A stretch of 63,060 bases of DNA from Lentilactobacillus parakefiri (GTDB taxonomy: Bacteria > Bacillota > Bacilli > Lactobacillales > Lactobacillaceae): NCBI RefSeq assembly GCF_002157585.1, contig NZ_BDGB01000055.1, positions 1 to 63,060 on the forward strand, given 5' to 3'. The notes under the pieces are model-generated. The model was given only the letters and a program-made list of their open reading frames with translations, ran no database searches and was not told the origin of the DNA. The first letter of the stretch is position 1; each line of letters opens with the position of its first letter. The translations under genes and the position numbers were made by a program. Below, in pieces: positions 1 to 8,777 of the stretch.

Positions 1-150
1 GACTCGTTTTGAGCACATTAGTGCTCAAGATTTAACGACGACGTTACTCCAAATTAACCAGCGACCGCTTAAAATACTCGACTGGCAAACACCGTATCAG
101 GTTATGCTGACAAATTTGTCCAAAAATTCGGATTAAATTTGCAATCTACC
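1..150 (+). mobile_element. 3' end of an IS30-family element with transposase C-terminus
   Basis: Bases 2-136 are open in one frame and end in TAA. The encoded 44 residues include the stretch QINQRPLKILDWQTPYQ, which is the usual C-terminal end of IS30-family DDE transposases (an N-x-RP-x-K-x-L-x-W-x-TP-x pattern). The rest of the transposase lies to the left of the window. The AT-rich stretch after the stop, about 137-150, is probably the right terminal inverted repeat, because permease-like coding sequence begins directly after it. The exact element end cannot be fixed without the other end. IS30 elements move by a DDE transposase and make short target duplications. Confidence 0.75.
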
Positions 151-631
151 ATATAGTTATATGACCACTGCTCAAATTGGTTTGGAGTTCTTATTGATGA
201 TTCCAATGCCGTGGATTATTAACAAGATTGGTTCACGGAACGGACTAATTGCCTATGGTTGTATTTTAGCAATTCGGATTATCGGAAGTGCCTTGTCACC
301 AAGCTTGATCTGGGTCATTGTTCTCCGTTTGTTGGCCGGATTCGAAATGCCATTGGTACTGGTTTCAATCATGAAGTACATTGCCGGAGCCTTCGATATT
401 CGAGTCTACGCGACGGTCTATGCCCTAGCATCAAACTTTGCCAAACAGATTTCAGTCTTCGTCTTCTCCGCTCTTGCTGGTAACATGTATGACTCAATCG
501 GCTTCCACCATACTTACTTAATTCTTGGTGCGATCGTTGCTGTCGTAACTGTCTTTGCCGCATTTACCTTGAAGAAGGAAGATCCTGTTCAAGCCGGTGA
601 AGTAGATGAGAAAGGTCAGACAAAGGCCTAA
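151..631 (+). pseudogene. LacY-family sugar/H+ symporter, C-terminal half, truncated by IS30
   Basis: The 156-residue product aligns well with the C-terminal part of LacY-type major facilitator permeases: an AIRIIGS helix, a GFEMPL helix, the KYI loop, and the block LAGNMYDSIGF. Known LacY residues can be placed by alignment: R302 is R39, K319 is R56 and E325 is E62, while H322 is Ala. The proton-coupling Arg/Glu are therefore kept but the His is not, so the substrate need not be lactose. A complete family member has about 420 residues, so roughly the first 260 are missing. The open frame runs back to the transposase stop without a ribosome binding site. It is most simply a permease gene cut by the IS30 element to its left. 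A short charged tail precedes a bidirectional terminator. Confidence 0.8.
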
Positions 632-679
632 CTGAGATTCATTAAATTTGTGAGCACCCTATAAAACCAAATCCCCATA

Positions 680-710
680 AAAAATGACACTCGTTGTGAG
701 TGCCATTTTT
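680..710. terminator. Bidirectional terminator between convergent genes
   Basis: A 13-base arm (680-692) and its partner (698-710) form a hairpin with a 5-base loop, one mismatch, and A/T runs on both sides. It serves the permease remnant on the plus strand and the amidohydrolase on the minus strand. Confidence 0.8.
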
Positions 711-715
711 GGATT

Positions 716-2284
716 TTAATAGACTTTTTTGCCGTCTATCCAAGTTGCTGCCACCCGAACGTCCTTAATCTCATTAGCGGGGATAGTGAAAATATCACGA
801 TCTAAGACAACAAAATCTCCAGCATAGCCCGGTGTCAGCTGGCCATTTCCACTAAAGCCGCCAATCTTAGCCGGCCAGGTGGTGTAGGCAAGCACGGCAT
901 CTGGAACGGTAATTGCTTCCTCTGGATTGACAATGTCGCCATTCACAGCTGTTCTGGTGACCGCGGCGTAAATATTAACGAACGGACTATCCGGTTCAGC
1001 CCACGGCGTGCATGGCGCATCGGAGCTCAGTGCAAACTCGGCTTTACTGTTGATCATTGATTTCACGCGGTAGGCTTCCTTAAACTGCTGGGGTGAAAGG
1101 TAGTCGCGGTACGATTCATCCTCGGCGAAAAAGAAAATTGGCTGAGTCACCAGCGCGTAATTCATCGTTGCTTGGTCGATTTGCCTGAGCATTTGATCAC
1201 TCAAAATTGAAGCGTGCTCGATTCGAATTGATGGGCGGTCAGAAAGCCATGGCTGCAGGTGATCGGTTGCGTCTAAAATGATTTGAATCGCAGCGTCGCC
1301 CATGGCATGAATGGCTACTTGAAGATGCTGTTGTTGAGCATATGCAACTGCCTGCCTGAGTTTAGCTGCATCGGTTAAGCAGACACCATTTTGACCGCTG
1401 GGATAAGGCTGTTGATTATAGGCTGTTTCACCGGAAATGCTGCCATCCATAAAGACTTTGATGCCGGCAATCCGCAGCTGGTCATCATTTGTCGGTCTTA
1501 GGCTGGCATTTCCAGCAACTTCATCGTAGACATAGTAAATGGCTGATTTCGGCTTGAAACCGGCTTTAACGGCGTCCTGGTATAGCTTCAATGAATCATA
1601 GGGGCGCATTCTGCCCATCATTTCTCCAATGGCAACGATGCCGTTTTGAAGATAATGCTTGGAACTGTTGGCCATGTTGTCAACGTCGCCCTGATAGCTT
1701 TGGGCTGATTTGGCTTGGATCAGTAACTGGGTGGCGGCGACTTCTTTCATGTAACCATTTGGTCGACCATCACTGAAATGGCCGATGAATCCGCCGACTG
1801 GATCCGGCGTGTCTGCGGTGATTCCCGCCAGTTCCAATGCTTTGGAGTTGCCAATTGATGAGTGACAATCGGAGCGGTAAACAAAAATTGGCTGAGTGGT
1901 GGAAATTTCATCCAGATCGTCGATGGTTGGCGTCCGGTGCTCGGCTAACTTGGTTTCGTCAAATCCCCAGCCTTCAATCCAAGTGTCAGGTCCTTTGCCA
2001 AACGCTGGTGATTGCCGAAGGGCAGCCTGCATGTCTTTGATGCTATTGACATTTGGTGGGGTGCAGGCAACCCCGTGCAGGGCATCGGCAATATATTTGG
2101 GATGGGTGTGGACGTCGATCAAGCCCGGCAAGACGGTTTTTCCATGCAGGTCAATTGCATTGGCATCGTTGAGGTCGTTGGAGTCGCCAATCCATGTCAC
2201 GTGACCGTTTTCAATGGCCATTGCTGAAGCAAAGCTTGTGCGGTCAAGTCCAGTGAATATTTTTCCATTAGTAAAAGTTGGCAT
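716..2284 (-). CDS. Amidohydrolase family 3 (YtcJ-like) metal-dependent hydrolase
   Basis: This 522-residue cytoplasmic protein matches the Amidohydro_3/YtcJ family, which hydrolyses amide or related C-N bonds of unknown small substrates. An N-terminal beta-sandwich part is followed by the metal-binding DVHTHP motif (His59 and His61). The later SSDAPCTPW motif (Asp422) is the C-terminal metal/catalytic Asp. A second beta part (PGYAGDFVVLD) closes the urease-like fold. Length is normal for the family. Two in-frame ATGs lie six bases apart. The AAGGAG site is only one base from the upstream one but seven bases from the downstream one, so I place the start at 2284 (MPTFTNG). The gene is monocistronic and convergent with the permease remnant. 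The substrate cannot be read from the sequence. Confidence 0.88.
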   Translation of the reverse strand: MPTFTNGKIFTGLDRTSFASAMAIENGHVTWIGDSNDLNDANAIDLHGKTVLPGLIDVHTHPKYIADALHGVACTPPNVNSIKDMQAALRQSPAFGKGPDTWIEGWGFDETKLAEHRTPTIDDLDEISTTQPIFVYRSDCHSSIGNSKALELAGITADTPDPVGGFIGHFSDGRPNGYMKEVAATQLLIQAKSAQSYQGDVDNMANSSKHYLQNGIVAIGEMMGRMRPYDSLKLYQDAVKAGFKPKSAIYYVYDEVAGNASLRPTNDDQLRIAGIKVFMDGSISGETAYNQQPYPSGQNGVCLTDAAKLRQAVAYAQQQHLQVAIHAMGDAAIQIILDATDHLQPWLSDRPSIRIEHASILSDQMLRQIDQATMNYALVTQPIFFFAEDESYRDYLSPQQFKEAYRVKSMINSKAEFALSSDAPCTPWAEPDSPFVNIYAAVTRTAVNGDIVNPEEAITVPDAVLAYTTWPAKIGGFSGNGQLTPGYAGDFVVLDRDIFTIPANEIKDVRVAATWIDGKKVY

Positions 2285-2421
2285 GGTCATTCTCCTTGCT
2301 GATTCAGTTTGTTTCTATTATTCATGATTAATGGTAGCGATTGCAAGTCTGATCGTCCTGGAAATTCAAACGGTGAAAAGTTATCATAATATTATTGAGC
2401 TTTTAGAGAAGGAGTAAGCTA

Positions 2422-3621
2422 ATGGAATCTTTGGAATCCCACACTTTAAATGCATTTTCGAAAAATATTGAACTCACTGACCACCAAAAGACCGTTCTAA
2501 AACAAATTGATGACTTTTCTCTTAAACATTTAAAAGAAGACGGTCACGCTGTGTTTGTTTTGATGGGGGATGCTGGGACTGGTAAAAGCTTGATCTTGAA
2601 TCAGCTATTTACCCAATTAGCTCAGGTGGTTGACGATGCCTACTTTTTGGTTAACCATCCAGAACTCCTAAAAGTATATCGGGAGTTGGCGGGCCAAACA
2701 CCGCATATGCTGAAAAAGTATTACCAACGGCCAACGAGTTTTATCAATCAGATGCACAAGCAGGATAAACGGGTGAATTTGACGGTCGTTGATGAAGCCC
2801 ATTTGTTGTTGAGTAAGCCGGATCACTATAACAATTATTATGGGGACAATCAGCTGCAGGATATCATCAATTTGAGCCGAGTGACGATTGTTGTTTTTGA
2901 TCCCCACCAAGTCCTGCGCACCAAGAGCTTTTGGAATAAAGCCAGATTGGAAAAGCTGATTGCGCCTTATCCCCACGAATTGGTTCATCTCAAGCAGCAG
3001 TTTAGAATGCAAGCGGGACCGCAATTGATGGATTGGTTGGATCACTTTATTGATGGGAATATTATCGGACCGATTCCCAGTGACATCGGCGATTATGATT
3101 TTCGCATTTTTGCGGATGCCCAAAAGATGTTTCGCACGATTATCAAGAAAAATGATCAATATGGCTTATCACGAATGACGTCGACCAGTGGTTACCCATC
3201 GACTTTAGATGGTGGTAAACATTTGGTGAATGAGGGCAATTTCCACCTGCCTTGGGATCAATATAATTTCACCAGTACACCCTGGGCTGAACAGCCCCAA
3301 ACGATCGATGAGGTTGGTAGTATTTACACAGTGCAGGGATTTGATCTGAACTACATCGGGATTATCATTGGACCGCCGTTTTATCTCACCACGGATAATC
3401 GGCTGGGGGTTGACCCCAGCAAAGTCACCGATGTGGAGATTTTTAAACACCGGTCCGATATGTCAGAGAAAGATTATGAACAAAGTAAAGTCGAACTGCT
3501 GAGAAACTCCTTGAACGTTCTATTGCGACGTGGAATTAAGGGGATGTACCTGCATGCCCATGATCCTAAGTTAGAAGCCTATCTGGAAAAGATGATGGCT
3601 GATTTGCGGACTACCAATTGA
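2422..3621 (+). CDS. DUF2075 P-loop ATPase/helicase-like protein
   Basis: The 399-residue protein has a Walker A motif GDAGTGKS (49-56), a DEAH Walker B box (VVDEAHLLL, Asp124 to His127), and a helicase-like motif QQFRMQAGPQLMDWL. A late VGSIYTVQGFDLNYIGIIIG block resembles superfamily 1 motif V/VI. This order is the DUF2075 family, which is related to Schlafen-type and UvrD-type ATPases and is common in lactobacilli. The nucleic acid substrate and cellular role are unknown. A ribosome binding site AGAAGGAG sits 7-8 bases before the ATG. The gene stands alone, about 55 bases before the YxeA-like gene, and they may share a transcript. I am confident of the family but not of the function. Confidence 0.88.
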   Translation: MESLESHTLNAFSKNIELTDHQKTVLKQIDDFSLKHLKEDGHAVFVLMGDAGTGKSLILNQLFTQLAQVVDDAYFLVNHPELLKVYRELAGQTPHMLKKYYQRPTSFINQMHKQDKRVNLTVVDEAHLLLSKPDHYNNYYGDNQLQDIINLSRVTIVVFDPHQVLRTKSFWNKARLEKLIAPYPHELVHLKQQFRMQAGPQLMDWLDHFIDGNIIGPIPSDIGDYDFRIFADAQKMFRTIIKKNDQYGLSRMTSTSGYPSTLDGGKHLVNEGNFHLPWDQYNFTSTPWAEQPQTIDEVGSIYTVQGFDLNYIGIIIGPPFYLTTDNRLGVDPSKVTDVEIFKHRSDMSEKDYEQSKVELLRNSLNVLLRRGIKGMYLHAHDPKLEAYLEKMMADLRTTN

Positions 3622-3679
3622 TTGACAGAATTTGCCAGATTCGCTATCATTTGCTTAAACGGTTAGTGGGGAGAGTATG

Positions 3680-4039
3680 ATGAAGAGAACAAGCTGGATT
3701 ATCTTAGGAATCATCGTGATTATTTTAGCAATTGGCGGTGGTTGGTATCACCACAACTATTCACCAATCTACTATTATGGCCAAGTTGGTAACTTGGAAC
3801 GCAAAGAAAATTCACCAGGCGGCAATCCGGACGTTTACTATTACAAGATTAAAGCCTATAACGAACAAGGTGACAAAAAGACACTGGAAGTTGGTTCCGT
3901 TGATGGCCATAAGTTTACGAAAGGTCACTATATCCGCATTGGCTACTCAAGGGCCAAGAACGTGGTTGACTATAAAGGAATTTCGTATTCTCAGGTACCA
4001 AAAGAGCCGAAGCAAAAACTCAGTCAGCAGTTAGATTAA
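3680..4039 (+). CDS. YxeA-family (DUF1093) secreted/membrane-anchored protein
   Basis: The product (119 residues) has one N-terminal membrane helix (about residues 5-22, hydrophobic ILGIIVIILAIGGGW). A small beta-rich extracytoplasmic domain of the YxeA/DUF1093 type follows, with a YYYGQVG strand, a YYYKIKAYNEQG strand, a KGHYIRIGYS strand, and a conserved VVDYKGISYSQVP end. The family folds as a small OB-like barrel; its role is not established. Two ATGs are adjacent. The GGGGAG site is three bases from the first but six from the second, so the second is preferred. It precedes a strong terminator shared with the convergent CPBP gene. Confidence 0.82.
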   Translation: MKRTSWIILGIIVIILAIGGGWYHHNYSPIYYYGQVGNLERKENSPGGNPDVYYYKIKAYNEQGDKKTLEVGSVDGHKFTKGHYIRIGYSRAKNVVDYKGISYSQVPKEPKQKLSQQLD

Positions 4040-4073
4040 GCTTAGTTGTAGGCATGATTTAATAAAACAAGAG

Positions 4074-4117
4074 AAGGGGGCCGACACAAAACGAGATGTT
4101 TTGTGCCGGCCCCCTTT
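4074..4117. terminator. Strong bidirectional terminator hairpin
   Basis: The arms 4074-4092 and 4098-4116 pair over 19 positions with one mismatch around a 5-base loop, followed by a T run. The GC-rich GGGGGCC base makes it very stable. It separates the YxeA-like gene from the convergent CPBP gene. Confidence 0.9.
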
Positions 4118-4167
4118 TAGATTCTACCTAAATAACCAAATGGTAGTCCCTTGAAATTAACCGTAAG

Positions 4168-4842
4168 CTACGGGATCAAATTATTCATCATATGAAGCGC
4201 GATACTGTAACGAATATCTCGAAAATGCATGTAGGCAAACGACAAACAGCAGCCGAGCGCGGAATACATGATCCAAGTCAGATCAAAGCTCATCTCGTGG
4301 GCAAAGCCAAAGAGTGAGCCACTAACAATAATTGCCAAAATATTGTTCAACCGATTATCCTGGTTGAAGAAGTAATTCATGAAGATCCCTCGGAAAATTA
4401 ACTCTTCAAAAATCGGTGCGAGAATCCCACCAAAGAAGAGGTTCCACATTGGCATTTTGATTTCGGCAGCTTCTACAGCCTGCTGGTTACTGGGAGTTGA
4501 CAAAATATGCTTGGCAATCAGCCACTGCCAAAGCACCTGGACAGCTGTCATCAAAATAAAAATCCATAACAGTTGGGCGATTCGTTTGGCCGTTGGATGC
4601 CGTCTGCCAAAGTGTCGGGGATTATTGACGGTTAATTGTTTGCCATAACGCCAACCGACCAGGGCCAGTGCACCAGCAATTAGAACCAGTGCCAGCCCCA
4701 GAAGGTGACGCGCACTCAAGGGATTTTTAATGTATTGACCGGCAATTTCAAAGACCGATTCGGCCACGATGTACACTGCCAGAAATCCCACGAATTTTAG
4801 AATTTGGGTTGATTTAGTTATGAGATACCTGGTTGGCTTCAT
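4168..4842 (-). CDS. CPBP-family intramembrane metalloprotease
   Basis: The 224-residue protein has about six membrane helices. It carries the four-part CPBP (CAAX protease and bacteriocin-processing, Abi) signature: Glu146-Glu147 with Arg151-Gly152 in EELIFRG, His182 in FGFAHE, and His217 with Asn221 in HMMNN. The glutamates and histidines bind the catalytic metal in the membrane. In lactic acid bacteria such proteins process prenylated or bacteriocin-like peptides or give bacteriocin immunity. No bacteriocin gene is visible here. The start codon directly abuts the stop codon of the upstream glyoxalase-like gene (TAG then ATG) and has only a weak ribosome binding site, so translation is probably coupled. 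Substrate unknown. Confidence 0.87.
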   Translation of the reverse strand: MKPTRYLITKSTQILKFVGFLAVYIVAESVFEIAGQYIKNPLSARHLLGLALVLIAGALALVGWRYGKQLTVNNPRHFGRRHPTAKRIAQLLWIFILMTAVQVLWQWLIAKHILSTPSNQQAVEAAEIKMPMWNLFFGGILAPIFEELIFRGIFMNYFFNQDNRLNNILAIIVSGSLFGFAHEMSFDLTWIMYSALGCCLSFAYMHFRDIRYSIALHMMNNLIP

Positions 4843-5196
4843 CTATCTGAACTCGTTAACTTCGATTCGATTCTTGTCTGGATCTAAAATGGTAATCGAA
4901 TTAACGTTTCTCCTTACTTCAGTTTTTTCAGTCGGCTCATTGACGATATCAACAAAATAGTTGATCAAATGGGCCTTGATATCGGCCATTTTATCTTTGG
5001 CAATCAAGCCAAATGAGATCGGGGTGTCGACCTTGTCTTCCTCGTGGAAATCAAGGAACATTTTGTGCATGTCCGCTCCCTTGTCACCGTTAGGTAAATC
5101 GACAATTTGAAGGTCAAAGACTTCGTGATAAAAACGAAGGCTGACTTCTAAGTTGGAAACGGGAATTGTGATGTATTCAATTTCTCTGATATTCAT
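4843..5196 (-). CDS. Glyoxalase/bleomycin-resistance (VOC) fold protein
   Basis: This 117-residue protein has the paired beta-alpha-beta-beta-beta layout of the vicinal oxygen chelate fold. It starts with IEYITIPVSNLEVSLRFY and ends with SITILDPDKNRIEVNEF, where the Glu in RIEV is the usual metal ligand. The substrate (a glyoxalase, a dioxygenase, or a drug-binding role) is undetermined. A longer frame begins at 5229, but that ATG overlaps a TATAAT-like -10 box and has no ribosome binding site. The ATG at 5196 has AAAGGA upstream, so I use it. It is the first gene of a two-gene unit with the CPBP protease, joined stop-to-start. Confidence 0.8.
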   Translation of the reverse strand: MNIREIEYITIPVSNLEVSLRFYHEVFDLQIVDLPNGDKGADMHKMFLDFHEEDKVDTPISFGLIAKDKMADIKAHLINYFVDIVNEPTEKTEVRRNVNSITILDPDKNRIEVNEFR

Positions 5197-5337
5197 TGTA
5201 TGATCATCCTTTAAAAGTAATGTTTTCATTATATACCAAAGGGAAATCTTCGCACGATTAGTTTGACTACTATGGGAAACAAGCGTAACGTTACAAATTG
5301 TATGTAGTATTTCGAATGAATTAAGGAGTGAACTTTT

Positions 5338-6906
5338 TTGCCATTACTATCCGTATCAAATCTTTCGATGAGTTTTGCTGAGAAGGATCTGTATAAAGAT
5401 GCTGAATTTACGCTTGAAAAGGGCGAGCATATGGGCGTGGTTGGTCAAAATGGGGTTGGTAAATCAACCCTTATTAAGATCATCACTGGAAGTGAACTGC
5501 CTCTTTCTGGAGACATAAAGTGGCAGAAAAATATTAAAATTGGTTATTTGGACCAGTATGCTGATGTTGAGGAAGATTTGACCCTCATCGATTTTTTGCG
5601 GACTGCGTTTGCTGATTTGTACAAAACCAGCGACCAATTGAACGACCTTTATAATACCTATGCGAAGACTGCCGACGATAAATTGCTTGAGCGGGCTGGG
5701 AAACTACAGGATATCCTGGATTCCAGCGACTTCTATAACATTGATACCAGAATCGAGCAGACCATTACCGGCTTGGGATTAGATAACATTGGTCGCGATC
5801 ACCTAGTTGGTCAAATGTCTGGTGGTCAGCGTTCCAAGATTATTCTTGCTAAGATGCTGTTGGCTGATCCGGATGTTATTTTACTAGATGAGCCGACCAA
5901 TTACTTGGATACAGCTCAAATCGATTGGCTGATTGACTACTTGAATGGTTTCAATGGGTCTGCACTGGTGGTCTCCCATGATTATGATTTCCTGGAAAAG
6001 ATTACTAACTGCATCATTAACGTTGCCTTTGGTAAGATCACTAAATATCGCGGGAGTTTCAAACAAGCGATGCGCCAGCGTGCCGAACGGGAAGAATTCC
6101 AGCAGCGTGAGTATGATAAGCAGCAGGTGGAAATCGAGAAGGCCGAGCGTTTTATTCGAAAGAACAAGGCCGGTTCCAAGTCAACGATGGCCAAATCCCG
6201 GGAGAAGAAACTTGCCCATATGGATAAAATTGATCCGCCTTCGACTAACATCAAGGCCAGCTTTAATTTTCCTTATGAAGAAACCGGTTCTCATGAAGCC
6301 TTGACTGTCGATCACTTATCGGTTGGTTATAATAAACCGTTGCTTAAGCCAGTCACTTTCACGATTTCAATGGGTGAAAAGTTTGGCTTCGCCGGCTTTA
6401 ACGGGGTTGGTAAATCAACTCTGATCAAATCAATCCTGGGTCAGCTGCCTGCAAAGGGCGGGACGGCCAAATTCTCCCCATCTTCTCACATTAGTTACTT
6501 CAGCCAGGAACTGGAATGGGATAATAACCGAATGACACCCATGCAGATTATTTCGGATAAATTTCCGAAATTGAACCAGCGGGCGATTCGGACGAAGCTT
6601 GCCAAATGTGGTTTGGATGCTGCCAATGCCATCAAACCAATTGGGGAGCTTTCTGGTGGCGAACAGACCAAGGTCAAATTGGCGATGATGGAGTTCACCC
6701 CAACCAACTTTTTAATTATGGATGAGCCCACCAACCATTTGGATGAAGAAACCAAGGAAGCCTTGAAACGGGCATTAGACCGGTTCCCAGGCAACTTGAT
6801 TATTGTCAGCCATGAGTCCAGTTTCTATGATGGATTGGTTGATAAGGTTCTGAATGTGGAACAATTGAGCCTAAAGGAAAAACCAGTGATTCGGGACGAA
6901 TCGTAA
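5338..6906 (+). CDS. ABC-F family ATPase (ribosome-associated, no membrane domain)
   Basis: The 522-residue protein has two ABC ATPase domains and no membrane helices. Domain 1 has Walker A GQNGVGKS (36-43), signature SGGQ (161-164) and Walker B ILLDEP (181-186). Domain 2 has Walker A GFNGVGKS (353-360), signature LSGGE (438-442) and Walker B LIMDEP (459-464). Between them lies a charged, helical linker at about 245-300 rich in Arg, Glu and Lys, the ABC-F P-site tRNA interaction motif region. Such proteins bind the ribosomal E site and relieve stalling or protect from antibiotics. The sequence does not show which role applies. It starts with TTG, supported by AAGGAG (5323-5328) nine bases upstream. 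A strong terminator follows. Confidence 0.9.
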   Translation: MPLLSVSNLSMSFAEKDLYKDAEFTLEKGEHMGVVGQNGVGKSTLIKIITGSELPLSGDIKWQKNIKIGYLDQYADVEEDLTLIDFLRTAFADLYKTSDQLNDLYNTYAKTADDKLLERAGKLQDILDSSDFYNIDTRIEQTITGLGLDNIGRDHLVGQMSGGQRSKIILAKMLLADPDVILLDEPTNYLDTAQIDWLIDYLNGFNGSALVVSHDYDFLEKITNCIINVAFGKITKYRGSFKQAMRQRAEREEFQQREYDKQQVEIEKAERFIRKNKAGSKSTMAKSREKKLAHMDKIDPPSTNIKASFNFPYEETGSHEALTVDHLSVGYNKPLLKPVTFTISMGEKFGFAGFNGVGKSTLIKSILGQLPAKGGTAKFSPSSHISYFSQELEWDNNRMTPMQIISDKFPKLNQRAIRTKLAKCGLDAANAIKPIGELSGGEQTKVKLAMMEFTPTNFLIMDEPTNHLDEETKEALKRALDRFPGNLIIVSHESSFYDGLVDKVLNVEQLSLKEKPVIRDES

Positions 6907-6922
6907 ATGAGATAAAACCATG

Positions 6923-6955
6923 ATACCACACAAACAATCCTTTGTGTGGTATTTT
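6923..6955 (+). terminator. Terminator after the ABC-F gene
   Basis: Perfect 12-base arms (6923-6934 and 6941-6952) with a 6-base loop, followed by a T run. Confidence 0.88.
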
Positions 6956-6972
6956 TATCCCAAAAATTGTCC

Positions 6973-7070
6973 TTGATTTATGCGGTAAACCTGTTGTAAA
7001 ATATTGACGTGTTAAAGTCCAAGGTTCCTGACCTGCTCCCCCTGGCAACGGGTACTTTGGACTTATTTTT
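6973..7070 (+). promoter_or_regulatory. Promoter and leader hairpin (possible attenuator) upstream of oppA-like gene
   Basis: A promoter is visible: TTGATT (6973-6978), an 18-base spacer, and TAAAAT (6997-7002). The transcript would begin near 7009 and at once form a hairpin with arms AAGTCCAA (7015-7022) and TTGGACTT (7057-7064), followed by ATTTTT. The loop contains GC-rich inner pairings. This is the layout of an intrinsic terminator placed inside the leader, some 55 bases before the start codon. I do not recognise a known riboswitch or T-box. Alternatively it is the true end of a small RNA. Confidence 0.5.
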
Positions 7071-7080
7071 GGGGAATTGT

Positions 7081-7094
7081 TGTAAGCGGTAACA
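7081..7094 (+). promoter_or_regulatory. cre site (CcpA operator) in the oppA-like leader
   Basis: TGTAAGCGGTAACA matches the catabolite-responsive element consensus TGWAANCGNTNWCA at all 14 positions. It lies downstream of the promoter and hairpin, so CcpA-HPr(Ser-P) bound here would act as a roadblock and repress the gene when good sugars are present. Confidence 0.75.
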
Positions 7095-7124
7095 GGATTA
7101 TTTGAAGGGAATGGTGTTTAGAAT

Positions 7125-8777
7125 ATGAATCATTATTTAAGAAAATTGCTCCTTTTGGCGGCTGGTATTTTAAGTGTGGGGACACTTGCGGGCTGTTCGA
7201 CCCAAACCAAGTCCAAAGATAACGGTAAGCTGGTTCGAACCGCCAATCTGTCGGCAAACTATTCCATTGTGACACTGGATGTTTCGAAAGCTCAGGGTTT
7301 TGATAACGCTGGTAACCTGTACGACAGTTTGCTCTATATGAACAAGAAGCACAAGCCGGTACCGGCACTGGCAAGTAACTATCACGTTTCAAATGATGGT
7401 AAGACTTATACGTTTACGATCCGAAAGAATGCCAAATTCAGTAATGGTGATCCAATTACCGCAGAAAGCTTTGTTTATTCATGGCAGCGCACTTTGAACC
7501 CCAAAACCAAGTCAACTCACGCTTATCTGTTTGATGGTGTGAAGAATGCTGAAAAGGTTAACTTTGGCAAGCTGCCATTGAGTGCGTTGGGCGTTGAAGC
7601 ACCAAGTAAGCGAACTTTTGTCGTTCATTTAGACCGACCGATTGCTTACTTTACTAAATTGATGACCTATCAGGCTTTTTCACCCCAAGACAAAAAGATC
7701 GTCGATAAATATGGGGCCAGTTATGGCCAAGCTGCTAATAAAGCCGTCTTTTCCGGGCCGTATGTCATCAAAAAGTGGGCACCGCAGTCCAACACTTGGA
7801 CCTTTAAAAAGAATCAAAATTATTGGGACAAGAAGCATGTCAAGATGAACACAATTCATATGAATCACGTGATCGACCCACAGACCAGCCTATCGTTGTA
7901 TCAAACCCACAAACTTGATTTTACAATTTTGATTGGTGATCAAGTTACCCATTATAAGAATAGTACCGACTTATACCGCGGACCGTATTCATATATGAAT
8001 TATTTGGTCTATAATCAAAAGATCAAGAATCCAGTCTTACGGAAGGCTTTTAACAATGTGAACATCCGTAAAGCCATTTCATTAACGATTGACAGGGGCC
8101 AAATTGCCAACACCTTATTAAAAGGTGAATCACTCAAACCAACGGGGTTTGTCACCAAGTATCTGGCCTATGATCCTACCCATAATAAAGACTTTGCTTC
8201 AAAGCAGTTTGGCGGCGTTGGGGTTGCCTATGATTCTAAGCTCGCCAAAGACTATTGGAATAAGGGATTGAAGCAAGTTGGACAAAAGAATTTAACCTTT
8301 AATCTTATGGTGGCCAATTCAGATAATGTGAAGAAAGTCAGTGAATTCATCAAGTCATCTGCTGAAAAGCAATTACCTGGATTAACAATCAATCTCCAAA
8401 CGGTTCCTCAAGAAGTTCAATATGCTCGTGGTGTTGCAGGTGATTTTGAAGCCTATATCACCGGTCGTGGTGCCGATATCGCCGATCCAACTGCCTTTCT
8501 TCAGCCGATGATGAGTAAGAACTCAATGAACTATGGCTCTTGGCATAACGCAAAGTTTGACCAGTTAATCAGCCAGTCAATTTACACCAATAACGCCAAT
8601 CCATCGATTCGCTGGAATAAGATGCTGGCGGCCGAGAAGATCCTCATGCAGGACCAAGGGGCGACACCATTATTCCAAAACTACAACTTATATTTGAAAC
8701 GACCTTATTTGCATGGGATTACGCACAATACAACTGGCTCACAGTGGAACTATAAGTATATGTATATTAAGAAATAG
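7125..8777 (+). CDS. Peptide ABC transporter substrate-binding lipoprotein (OppA family)
   Basis: The 550-residue lipoprotein has a signal peptide ending in the lipobox LAGC (Cys24). It has the family-5 solute-binding fold with the typical SNGDPITAESFVYSWQRT block and a FDQLISQS region near the C-terminus. It would bind oligopeptides outside the membrane and deliver them to an Opp permease. No permease genes are adjacent, so it is an orphan that probably uses the OppBCDF system at 49.5-53.5 kb. It is clearly more distant from oppA1 and oppA2 than those are from each other. The Shine-Dalgarno-like GAAGGGA is about 14-16 bases upstream, unusually far. A cre site and leader hairpin suggest control by sugar supply. 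Confidence 0.85.
   Translation: MNHYLRKLLLLAAGILSVGTLAGCSTQTKSKDNGKLVRTANLSANYSIVTLDVSKAQGFDNAGNLYDSLLYMNKKHKPVPALASNYHVSNDGKTYTFTIRKNAKFSNGDPITAESFVYSWQRTLNPKTKSTHAYLFDGVKNAEKVNFGKLPLSALGVEAPSKRTFVVHLDRPIAYFTKLMTYQAFSPQDKKIVDKYGASYGQAANKAVFSGPYVIKKWAPQSNTWTFKKNQNYWDKKHVKMNTIHMNHVIDPQTSLSLYQTHKLDFTILIGDQVTHYKNSTDLYRGPYSYMNYLVYNQKIKNPVLRKAFNNVNIRKAISLTIDRGQIANTLLKGESLKPTGFVTKYLAYDPTHNKDFASKQFGGVGVAYDSKLAKDYWNKGLKQVGQKNLTFNLMVANSDNVKKVSEFIKSSAEKQLPGLTINLQTVPQEVQYARGVAGDFEAYITGRGADIADPTAFLQPMMSKNSMNYGSWHNAKFDQLISQSIYTNNANPSIRWNKMLAAEKILMQDQGATPLFQNYNLYLKRPYLHGITHNTTGSQWNYKYMYIKK

Noticed and set aside
2668-3159. Antisense frame of 163 codons in the DUF2075 gene
   Set aside because: Shadow of the sense-frame gene with Walker A and DEAH motifs; no ribosome binding site.
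5285-5294. GTAACGTTAC palindrome upstream of the ABC-F and glyoxalase genes
   Set aside because: A perfect 10-base palindrome, but short, AT-balanced and without a linked regulator; chance is likely.
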